The translations under genes were made by a program, and so were the position numbers. The notes beneath the pieces are model-generated. The model worked only from the letters and a program-made list of their open reading frames with translations. It was not told the origin of the DNA and did not search any database. From an uncultured Lachnospiraceae bacterium (GTDB taxonomy: Bacteria; Bacillota; Clostridia; Lachnospirales; Lachnospiraceae): DNA of 64,000 nt. This document shows positions 27,884 to 36,090 of the stretch, one piece after another (the stretch's first letter is position 1; the number at the start of each line of letters is the position of its first letter). The DNA lies in assembly GCA_950097145.1 (NCBI GenBank), contig CATNCF010000004.1:62001-126000 (forward strand), read 5' to 3'.

Positions 27884-30022
27884 TTATCGTTTTGACAGGT
27901 AATCCTGCAAAATATAGTAGGATTTCTTCAATCGTTCCCGATATGTGGGAAGTTCCCACTCGTCCCATGAATAAGAGCCGCTTACGTTATTAATAGAAAA
28001 TGTGATATCATCCATTGCCTGATAAGTAATTTCATCATTTGCGTATAGATCAGCTATACACATTTTAACATTGGGTTTCGAAATGTTCAGTAAAAGCCAT
28101 GGCAGGCGAATTTCTGTGACATCACCATTTATACAGAAATCTGCTCTGGAATCAAATTCTTTTGATTCTGGATCTGTGATTCCATGACGCAGCTTCCCTG
28201 TTTCAATCTGTTCTGTCTCCACCAGCGTACCGTCGGAAAGCATCATTGGCCGGTTCAGCATCAGGTTAATAGGAGCAAATGTATGATTTTCCGGTACAGC
28301 ATAACCTTCCTGCACTTCCAGGATATTATTATCTGCATACAAACCAGTGGTATAAAGCCAATAGTTTACATCGTAATAGGGATGAACCATCACCCGGCTC
28401 TCTTTTGTCCCTTTCAAATCAAGGGCAAAATCTGCCCCATGATATTCTGCATTCCCCTGTCCCTTTATTGTATCCATAGCAATACATATCTCATCATTCT
28501 TCCCGCGTACCAGCAAATAAACATATGCTTCATCACTTTTCACATACAGCTTCGTATCTCCGCTGACCAGCAAAGGCTGCTCTCCTTCCCATTCATTCGT
28601 GTTTCCATCTACGATACAAACTGGTTTCTCACCAGGATCAAAGGAAAGAAGTCCAAAAAACTGTTCACTGGTCTGCACATCGCACCAATAAGGGCGTACC
28701 TCGGAATCTGTATAATCCATGGTATTCCAGGTTCTCTTAAACCATTCATCCTGCCAGATAAACACGCAGGCCCCTGCACACCCGGACTCTATAATATCAT
28801 CCAGCATAGATACAATGGCATTTCCCTGTTCTTCCTCATTTAATCCACCCTGGTTAAATCCTGCCTCACGGGCAAGATGGGTAATTCCTCTTGAAGCAGG
28901 CACCCCAAACTCAGAAATTATTACTGGCATGGTATGATAAGAATTCAAATCAGTGAGATAATGCTTATATGAATTGGGCGGATTATCAGACAATAATTCT
29001 GGTGCATACCGCATCATTTCCGGATAATATGGATAAACGTGATAAGATGCAAACAGTCCGGCCTTAAATTCAGGCTTTGCTTTCATATGTTCTGCATCCA
29101 GTCCTACTGCATCTTCCATCTCGGGATTTGGTTCTCCAGGATGCTTCAAAGGATCTGTTGTCACCCAATTGGCAAAGGATGCAGGATGCTGCATTTTATA
29201 ATGTTCCATTTCATAGGAAATACATGCATCCAGCCCCATTGCAAGGAATACCTCAAAAGGCGATGCATCTTCCGTATATAGATACTCTCCTTCAAAGGAT
29301 GAACGGTCTGTGTTTGTTTCATTGGTATTGATGACAAAATCCGCCTGCCACTCAATTCCCAGAATCCAGCCGCAAAGATAACTGGACACATCTGCTGTAT
29401 AAGTACCGCTGGCATTGCCGGGGATCGGTTCAATATCTGCATTTCCATGCACCACATCTACAATGGTCCTGCACATCTCCACCCAGTCCCCTGCAATTTT
29501 GCCGTCCTCAGCATAGGCATCGAGGAGATTACTGATATCTTCCTCATTATTATATACTCCCTGCATAAAATAAAGAGGCTCTTTGGCCGACGCATTATAC
29601 GCTGCAAGAGCCTCATAGAATTCAGGCATAAGAATTGTATAAACACGAATTAAATTTGCATGCATCTCGCTAATCTGACGGAACCAGCGCATATACTCAT
29701 CCTTTGTAATAGCAAATTCTCCGGGAAAAGCGCCTGGCTTTCCTGCACCGATATTAACACCGATGGGTGTAATATCTTTCCATGTTCCATCTTCTCCATA
29801 AATTTGAAATGTCTTTTCCTGTGTCCGAAACGAATACGAAATACCATCTTCCGTATATTGCAAAACAGCAGGTTTCTGGGGTTTTAATGGCTCATCTTTT
29901 TTTCCTTCTGCCCCCTCTTCCACTTTCATATCAACAGGAGGTTTCCTTAAAGAACATCCAGATAAAAGACACGCTAAAAGACACGGCGCCAATATCCAGA
30001 ATAGAGAATTCCTTTTCTTCAT
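27884..30022 (-). CDS. secreted lipoprotein, glycosidase-like barrel plus DG-W module
   Basis: A 712-residue protein with a lipoprotein signal ('LLSGC', Cys at residue 23). The middle (about 70-450) looks like a clan-A glycoside hydrolase TIM barrel: 'PIGVNIGAGKPGAFPGEF', 'NLIRVYTILMPEFYEAL', 'MPVIISEFGVPASRG', and 'VFIWQDEWFKRTWN'. The Glu in 'ISEFG' would be the nucleophile position. After about residue 470 a beta-rich module begins 'VCIVDGNTNEWEG', the same DG-x-W pattern as in the secreted protein of this operon. It is the last gene of the XrtG operon. I infer it acts on or binds the exported polysaccharide. Confidence 0.75.
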   Translation of the reverse strand: MKKRNSLFWILAPCLLACLLSGCSLRKPPVDMKVEEGAEGKKDEPLKPQKPAVLQYTEDGISYSFRTQEKTFQIYGEDGTWKDITPIGVNIGAGKPGAFPGEFAITKDEYMRWFRQISEMHANLIRVYTILMPEFYEALAAYNASAKEPLYFMQGVYNNEEDISNLLDAYAEDGKIAGDWVEMCRTIVDVVHGNADIEPIPGNASGTYTADVSSYLCGWILGIEWQADFVINTNETNTDRSSFEGEYLYTEDASPFEVFLAMGLDACISYEMEHYKMQHPASFANWVTTDPLKHPGEPNPEMEDAVGLDAEHMKAKPEFKAGLFASYHVYPYYPEMMRYAPELLSDNPPNSYKHYLTDLNSYHTMPVIISEFGVPASRGITHLAREAGFNQGGLNEEEQGNAIVSMLDDIIESGCAGACVFIWQDEWFKRTWNTMDYTDSEVRPYWCDVQTSEQFFGLLSFDPGEKPVCIVDGNTNEWEGEQPLLVSGDTKLYVKSDEAYVYLLVRGKNDEICIAMDTIKGQGNAEYHGADFALDLKGTKESRVMVHPYYDVNYWLYTTGLYADNNILEVQEGYAVPENHTFAPINLMLNRPMMLSDGTLVETEQIETGKLRHGITDPESKEFDSRADFCINGDVTEIRLPWLLLNISKPNVKMCIADLYANDEITYQAMDDITFSINNVSGSYSWDEWELPTYRERLKKSYYILQDYLSKR

Positions 30023-30092
30023 ATCCCATTTCCTTTCAAATTATTAAATATATATTTAACTTCTTATTCTCAATATTTATTAATTCTTTATT

Positions 30093-30569
30093 TTATTTTT
30101 TCTCGTTGCTGATTAACTGGTCAACCACATAATTAATCATTCCAGAAATTTGTTCTGACTTAATCTTTCCAATCTGGTCTATAAATTCCGATTCATTCCG
30201 ATGGCTTACAATATAACTTCGGGTAGGAGTCTCACTTCCCTCCAGAGAAACTAATTCTCCACGATTTTCCCTCAGCAGCTTTTGCAGTTCATCATTAAAA
30301 TGGTCTGTTACATTTTCTATGGTTGGTACTATCACATCAAAGGGCTCAATGGTATTTAAAATCTGATTCTGATATTTTTCCAAAAACTGCTCGATCAGAT
30401 TTTCAAAAGTACGAAACTCAACAAAGTCATCCCCGGCAACAATAATCGTTGACACAAACTCCCAGGTATGAGGATGGGTCTGCCCCTGTTTCCCATTGAT
30501 AATAATATAATGATTCATATTAAGATAAGATTTCAAACGGTATTCCCGATATAATTGTTCTTTTCTCAC
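30093..30569 (-). CDS. 6-pyruvoyl-tetrahydropterin synthase-like protein (XrtG operon, paralogue 1)
   Basis: A 158-residue cytoplasmic protein with the PTPS fold pattern: 'RLKSYLNMNHYI' with H20, 'THPHTWEF' with H32 and H34 (a possible zinc triad), and 'PTIENVTDHFND' resembling the PTPS 'PT-x-EN' helix. The catalytic Cys of true PTPS is missing, so pterin synthesis is unlikely. The GTG start overlaps the upstream stop by four bases. Related proteins occur beside XrtG exosortases in Firmicutes; their role is not established. Confidence 0.75.
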   Translation of the reverse strand: MRKEQLYREYRLKSYLNMNHYIIINGKQGQTHPHTWEFVSTIIVAGDDFVEFRTFENLIEQFLEKYQNQILNTIEPFDVIVPTIENVTDHFNDELQKLLRENRGELVSLEGSETPTRSYIVSHRNESEFIDQIGKIKSEQISGMINYVVDQLISNEKK

Positions 30570-31624
30570 TTGGCAGACACCTCCTTCCAGAACATTTCAA
30601 ACTGTGATTTATAGCTTTTCATATTATCTTCACAATAGAACTCATCCGCCTTATGCACATTCCAATCCCACAAAGTGTCTATTATCTTATCACTGTTCTT
30701 TTTCTCAAATCCCACAAAAATAAGAAGTACACACTGTTCATCCATGGAAAAACGAAGCACATGATTATCCAAAACCAACTGCATACGTTCGAAAAATTGG
30801 TCCCTTGCTTCCACAGAATCCGCCTGAAACACTGCAAAATGCAGAGGAGATACATTTTTTTCATCCAGTTTCTCTAAAAATTCCTCCAAAACTACACCTT
30901 TGAATACATTTTTGCTAGCGCTAAATGCATATTCCCGTTTCAAATGCTCATCAAGCAACGCAATCTGCTTGTTCTGCCATACTACATGCTTCTCCTGATC
31001 TTCAATTTGTTTCTCCTGCCTGCTGATTTTTCGCGACATGACCATACTCAAAATAACCAGAAGCGCTAAGATGATAGAAAGAATGATAATAATGGCATTT
31101 TTACACTCCAGAAGAACATTATCTTCCAGGATCACCCTGTCATAGGTCAGGAGACAGACTCGATACTGTTCACCACGCCAGTTAAAAATCATTCCCGAAG
31201 CGATAAAGCGATCCTTATCCAAATAAATAATCTGATGGCCTACTTGATTATTACCCAGGCTGTTCATAAATTTGGAAGCAGTTTCCGAAGCATAATACGT
31301 ACCGTCCGTAAAACCTTTGTAGCGGTTTGTCTCCGTAACACTCTTCACAAACAAAATAGAATCTCCTTTGCTCAGCGTCCAGTATCTGCTTGCTGTAGCA
31401 TCCAGTGAACTGATAATATCCGTAATATCCTGTTCTGCTGCATCATCGCCCAGATTATTAATCTGCCCCAGAATAATATTCACATATCCATCCTGCTCTG
31501 AACCATATATCTCCAGAAATCTTGTCTCATAACTTTCCAGTTGATAAACAATAAATACATCTGCCGCAATGGCAAAAAACATGACAACAACTGTTATCAG
31601 AAAAAAATTTAATCTACGTTTCAT
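30566..31624 (-). CDS. membrane sensor-like protein with degenerate GGDEF-like end
   Basis: A 352-residue protein with a membrane helix at about 7-27, an extracellular sensor-like region (about 28-175), a second helix (about 177-197) and a coiled coil ('SRQEKQIEDQEKHVVWQNKQ'). The cytoplasmic C-terminus (about 245-350) has the size and alternation of a GGDEF domain ('PLHFAVFQAD...FFERMQLVLDNHVLRFSMDEQCVLLIF') but no GG[DE]EF motif. A catalytically dead c-di-GMP-type sensor is inference. Coupled to the next gene by a four-base overlap. Confidence 0.65.
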   Translation of the reverse strand: MKRRLNFFLITVVVMFFAIAADVFIVYQLESYETRFLEIYGSEQDGYVNIILGQINNLGDDAAEQDITDIISSLDATASRYWTLSKGDSILFVKSVTETNRYKGFTDGTYYASETASKFMNSLGNNQVGHQIIYLDKDRFIASGMIFNWRGEQYRVCLLTYDRVILEDNVLLECKNAIIIILSIILALLVILSMVMSRKISRQEKQIEDQEKHVVWQNKQIALLDEHLKREYAFSASKNVFKGVVLEEFLEKLDEKNVSPLHFAVFQADSVEARDQFFERMQLVLDNHVLRFSMDEQCVLLIFVGFEKKNSDKIIDTLWDWNVHKADEFYCEDNMKSYKSQFEMFWKEVSAK

Positions 31625-31637
31625 AAACCTTATCCAC

Positions 31638-33002
31638 CTACTCGTAATTTACCGCTTTTCTCGCTCTCTGCAAGAGATTCATAGGTTTTTTTACCTGCCG
31701 TTTTAACTCCTGTTCAAAGTCCTTCCTCTCATCTGTCAGGGTACGGGTCTTCCACGCACTGTCCGTATTAATGCTGTTAATAACACCCGCAAAACGGATA
31801 AAGAACACAATAAAATTAAAAAATGGAAGCAATGGCACCACAAACCAGTGTTTTCGGTAATATTTCTTTAAGTCGTCAAATTCCTTTAAGAAACCTACCG
31901 TGGCAAAATAATACAGATACCCACTGATAATATACAAGACAAAAATTAACCCCGTAGAAAGCAGGATAATTTTTGCAGAATAATTCATACACATCAGGCA
32001 GATCAGCGCAAGATACCAAATCAACCGTGGAAACGCAAAAGTATGATCATACATTAAAGTACGAACCATAACATTGGTAAACAACTTGCGCACCTTTAAG
32101 TCCTTTTCAAGAAATTGATGAGATACCTCAAGACTTCCTCTCTGCCACCGCTGGCGCTGCGTATACAATTTATTCATCCCTTCAATAGGGTCCACCATAA
32201 AAATAGCATTCTCACAAATATGCACCTTAATATGCTGCAGATACCGCATCTGAAAAGTAATATTCGTGTCCTCACAAATGGTATCTGTATTATAGAGCTG
32301 TGACTTCAGCACTGCTGATTTCCGAAATGCCGAAAAAGCACCGGAAAGGGTATAAATGGAATTTGTCTCAGAAGCATAATTTCTCCCTGCCAAAAATGCC
32401 TGAGCATATTCCATAAATTCCATTTTTCGCAGCATACGCGCAAAAATTCCTTTGTATTCCTCTATCATTTCAGGCATGGTCAGGATAGCGCCTGTCATAC
32501 AGTCCACATCCTGACAGCTCTCAAATTTGCGCACCATATTCTTGATGGCGTGGGGTTCAAATTGTCCATCGCTGTCCACATGGATAATATATTTCCCATC
32601 CGCATTAAACAATGCAAGGTTTAATGCGCGGGATTTTCCCTGCCTCGCATTGAGCCACTGCATCAGTAAGTCAGGATATAATTCCTGGCACTTCGTATAT
32701 ACACGGAACGAATCATCTTTCCCCTGGTTATTTACCAGAAAAATGCGCATCTTATCATTGGGATAATCACTGTCATTAATGGACTTAATACATTCCTGCA
32801 GAGAATCCTGGGAATTATAAACCGGAATAATCAACGTAATCTCCGGCCAGATTACAGGATCCTCATAGCGGTGTGGAAAGAGCCTTTTTTTCACCAGTAT
32901 CAGAAAACTGCCCAGGGAGGGAATAATCTCCATAATCAACGGAATAATAATCCATGCCGCCCACAATAATATGGAATTGAAAAAATGATTAATGATTGTC
33001 AT
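31638..33002 (-). CDS. processive family-2 glycosyltransferase (XrtG-associated)
   Basis: A 454-residue membrane glycosyltransferase of the cellulose/hyaluronan synthase-like GT2 group. An N-terminal helix (about 12-36) precedes the catalytic domain with 'ITLIIPVYNSQ', the DxD motif 'HVDSDGQFEP', 'TICEDTNITFQ' and the processivity motif 'QRQRWQRG' (Q-x-x-R-W). Several C-terminal helices follow. It overlaps the exosortase gene by 14 bases. It most likely polymerises a surface or secreted polysaccharide; the sugar is unknown. Confidence 0.9.
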   Translation of the reverse strand: MTIINHFFNSILLWAAWIIIPLIMEIIPSLGSFLILVKKRLFPHRYEDPVIWPEITLIIPVYNSQDSLQECIKSINDSDYPNDKMRIFLVNNQGKDDSFRVYTKCQELYPDLLMQWLNARQGKSRALNLALFNADGKYIIHVDSDGQFEPHAIKNMVRKFESCQDVDCMTGAILTMPEMIEEYKGIFARMLRKMEFMEYAQAFLAGRNYASETNSIYTLSGAFSAFRKSAVLKSQLYNTDTICEDTNITFQMRYLQHIKVHICENAIFMVDPIEGMNKLYTQRQRWQRGSLEVSHQFLEKDLKVRKLFTNVMVRTLMYDHTFAFPRLIWYLALICLMCMNYSAKIILLSTGLIFVLYIISGYLYYFATVGFLKEFDDLKKYYRKHWFVVPLLPFFNFIVFFIRFAGVINSINTDSAWKTRTLTDERKDFEQELKRQVKKPMNLLQRARKAVNYE

Positions 33003-33585
33003 ACCGGAAATTCCCCACCTTTTGTTTTATAATCTGCGGTTTCGTAAACACATAAAAATATATCATAACAGAAAAAGCATAAAAAACCAGCCGCCCTACA
33101 AACGTATGTGCAATATAATAAGTATCAATTCCTCCAAAATGGATAATCAGACAGATAATCGTGATACGCAGTGCATTTGCAAGAACCATTGCAATCACAC
33201 CTAATATCCCCACACAAAATCTCTCATACACAGTATAGACACGATAAAAAATCAATAAGGCGAGATATGCCATAATTTCAATGATACCAGAACACTCAAA
33301 GTCAATTTTCAGCGAAACTGCTCCTACCGAAGATTCTACAAAAATAACGCCATACTTATAATGCGCGCTATACATATCTGCAATCTTGCCCGGCAGACTC
33401 GCCAACAGCGCCACAATCCGTGCCAGAGGCTGGGTTAAAACAGGTTCCAAAAACACCAGCATTAAAATAAAAGCTCCCGCACTTCCCACAATAAAATGCC
33501 AGAAATTCAGTTTACTCTTATTTAAGACATGTAAAATAAACAGCCATATCACCAGTCCTATCAGCCCTACAATAAACTTTATCAT
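32989..33585 (-). CDS. xrtG: exosortase G-type membrane transpeptidase candidate
   Basis: A 198-residue protein with about six membrane helices. The exosortase/archaeosortase catalytic pattern is complete: C98 in 'DFECSGIIE', R140 in 'ANALRITII', and H160 in 'YIAHTFVGR'. Exosortases are predicted to cleave and re-anchor proteins at a C-terminal transmembrane sorting tail. Its operon neighbours (GT2, PTPS-like and PTPS-related proteins, a secreted protein with a hydrophobic C-terminal tail) match the Firmicutes XrtG set described for TIGRFAM families. It overlaps the GT2 gene. Confidence 0.88.
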   Translation of the reverse strand: MIKFIVGLIGLVIWLFILHVLNKSKLNFWHFIVGSAGAFILMLVFLEPVLTQPLARIVALLASLPGKIADMYSAHYKYGVIFVESSVGAVSLKIDFECSGIIEIMAYLALLIFYRVYTVYERFCVGILGVIAMVLANALRITIICLIIHFGGIDTYYIAHTFVGRLVFYAFSVMIYFYVFTKPQIIKQKVGNFRYDNH

Positions 33586-33589
33586 TTAT

Positions 33590-36046
33590 TTACCCCGCTT
33601 CCTTCTCATCGTTCTGCTGTCTCCTTAGATGCAGAGAAACTCCCACAAGCAGCAGCGCCGCTGCTATGCTTACTGCAATTCCTGCTTTTAAATAAGGATA
33701 AGCCAGCTTGATTTCTGTTCTGCCTGCCTTTACGAATGTCAAATGGTTCTTTGTATAAATCTCCTGATTTGACACAAAACTGTCATGCCAGGCAAGACTT
33801 GTATTTACATGATCCTTATCAATATCAATGGTAATATGATCTGGCGAGTACTGTATGGAATAAGGAACAATCTTACGTTCCGGGCGTTCATCCGGCCTTA
33901 AATCCATGGCATGGCTAAGCAGTGTTCCCACCCCTTCATCCTGAGTAAGACTAAGGTAATAAGTAAGATTCAATCCAATCACCACAATATTCTCATTCTT
34001 AACAGTTCCATAAAAAGGCAGATCCCAATCTAAATCCTCTACTGTTCCCCAGATATCATCCAATCCATCCACATAAAACGTATTCCATTCCCGATATCCA
34101 TTCGGGAATAAATCGGTGTCCAAAACGCCGTCTATGGTATGCAGGTCCGGATAACCCTGTGAAAAAGAAACAGGATTACACACAACTCCCAGAAAACTCT
34201 GGTTTTTACTGCCGCGATCCTCTGGAATTCCATCCGCCCCAATCACAATACGGACGCCGGATTCACTTAATTTTGTAATCATCTGCTCTGCCACAGCCTT
34301 ATCATCATAAGTAAAACCTGCCAGATATATTAATTCATAATCTTTTAAATCTTCATAAGTGAAATCATTCAAATTTATGGTGTCTGCTTCTTCCACAATT
34401 GGAAACTGTCTGGAAATTCCAGGTGCGGCTGTTCCAATGCCTATGGCACGGTATTTGGCCACAGTTCCCCAGTTTCCATCCACATCCAATTGATAGAGAC
34501 GGTAACTTTCACTGGTATCCACCAATTGATAACCCACCCGTTCCGCTGTATGATCCATCTTAAGAATGGGGTTCTTATCTATAGAACCTACAATATCAGT
34601 ATGGACAATCACAGTATCGCATCCCATCTCCATGCATCGGTCAAACAAATACAGATAATTTCCTTCCTCCAACGATCGGTTAATCTGTGTGATATTATAA
34701 AGAACTGCCGATGTCTCTTCTGCCGAACCATACATGGATGCCACTGGCGCACCATACCCGGTAATCAAATAATTACTCATAGCTCCAAGGCTGTTTTCAT
34801 CAATAAGCGCCAGCCTCTGTTGAGTTATTTCTTTTGCCTTAGCCACCAATGTCCTATCTGCGTAATACGCCATCTTATGTTCCGGAGAATTTCCCGACTG
34901 ATTTCCTGCTGCCAAAGGAAGAGAAGGCAGGACATCCAAAACCAGCAAGCCCGCAAAAAGCATAATCCAGCCTTTTTTCAATGTATCCCAGCTCAAAAAA
35001 CTGAATAATACCATGCACGCTGCAATAGAAAAATAGCTTAGCATCTGCAAGATGCTGGCAAACGGCAGTTTTTCCAATAAAATATATAAGGTATTGGAAC
35101 TGCAGAATAATAAAACCATGCCAGTCCAAAAGCCCGGCATAGACTTCTTTTTGCTGAGAAAAATCCCAAAAACAGCAAGCACAAACGCTGCCAGCCCAAA
35201 ATAAAAATCTCCATGACCTCTCTGGAAACGTGCAGCGGGATTTATAGACAAAAACATACTCTGAAAAAAAGATTCCAAAAGTCCGGCATCCCCCGTCACA
35301 GAGGCATTTCCCGCAAGGGCAGGCAAAAGCCAGAAGCCCGCCAGCAGAATTCCCAGGAAAAAAACAAATAGTACACGCAATTCTGCTTTGACAGCATGGC
35401 GGATGATACCGTCTATCACAAAGTAAATCATGAATGCAATCAAAATCATTTCGGAATAGTGAAAACTGCACAGGCACACGAACGCAAAACTCACGGACAA
35501 TTTAGGCAGCGCCTGCCAGCGGCGGCAGTGTAGATATTCATAAACCCAATATATAAGAAGCGGCAGTATCACAATACAAACAGACCTGGGAAGATTCCCC
35601 TCATGAAACAATACTGACAGATTGTTGGGAATAAAAAACCATAAAATACCCAGAAATGCTCCAAACCAGGGACGTTTCAGCTTTATGCCAACATACAGCC
35701 ATGAAACTGCACCCGCAAAAAAAATAAAAGCTGCAAATATCAAATAGCCATTCATGGAGCTTCCGCCTCCAAGAAACTGGCAGAATGCCATAAGGTACAC
35801 AGGAAGCGGTTCCCAATAACGCATAAATTCCACCCCATTGTACCAGAGCGGATCGAAAAGAGGAAAAAAGTCTCCTTTACAGATAGAACGATAAAGCATA
35901 TCACCCTTATAAATATGGCAAAGCGTGTCCATTCCACTGGGATATATCCCGCTGTTTTGAACAAGCTTTGCCACTCCATATGCCGCTATTGCATAAAGAA
36001 TGGGCATTATTAAAACCAGATTATACATCTTTCTTCTGTCTTTCAA
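33590..36046 (-). CDS. PTPS-related large membrane protein
   Basis: An 818-residue integral membrane protein with about 11-12 helices in the first 400 residues, a long extracellular region (about 400-780) and a last helix (about 787-805). The N-terminal part resembles the membrane family called 6-pyruvoyl-tetrahydropterin-synthase-related ('YPSGMDTLCHIYKGDMLYRSI', 'PLFDPLWYNGVEFMRYW'), similar to GT-C/YfhO folds. It may handle lipid-linked sugars for the XrtG system. The start is TTG, eight bases after AGGAGG. Confidence 0.8.
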   Translation of the reverse strand: MKDRRKMYNLVLIMPILYAIAAYGVAKLVQNSGIYPSGMDTLCHIYKGDMLYRSICKGDFFPLFDPLWYNGVEFMRYWEPLPVYLMAFCQFLGGGSSMNGYLIFAAFIFFAGAVSWLYVGIKLKRPWFGAFLGILWFFIPNNLSVLFHEGNLPRSVCIVILPLLIYWVYEYLHCRRWQALPKLSVSFAFVCLCSFHYSEMILIAFMIYFVIDGIIRHAVKAELRVLFVFFLGILLAGFWLLPALAGNASVTGDAGLLESFFQSMFLSINPAARFQRGHGDFYFGLAAFVLAVFGIFLSKKKSMPGFWTGMVLLFCSSNTLYILLEKLPFASILQMLSYFSIAACMVLFSFLSWDTLKKGWIMLFAGLLVLDVLPSLPLAAGNQSGNSPEHKMAYYADRTLVAKAKEITQQRLALIDENSLGAMSNYLITGYGAPVASMYGSAEETSAVLYNITQINRSLEEGNYLYLFDRCMEMGCDTVIVHTDIVGSIDKNPILKMDHTAERVGYQLVDTSESYRLYQLDVDGNWGTVAKYRAIGIGTAAPGISRQFPIVEEADTINLNDFTYEDLKDYELIYLAGFTYDDKAVAEQMITKLSESGVRIVIGADGIPEDRGSKNQSFLGVVCNPVSFSQGYPDLHTIDGVLDTDLFPNGYREWNTFYVDGLDDIWGTVEDLDWDLPFYGTVKNENIVVIGLNLTYYLSLTQDEGVGTLLSHAMDLRPDERPERKIVPYSIQYSPDHITIDIDKDHVNTSLAWHDSFVSNQEIYTKNHLTFVKAGRTEIKLAYPYLKAGIAVSIAAALLLVGVSLHLRRQQNDEKEAG

Positions 36047-36090
36047 TGCCCATTCCTCCTATTTCTTTGTCCTTTTATTGCAGTTCTTTC

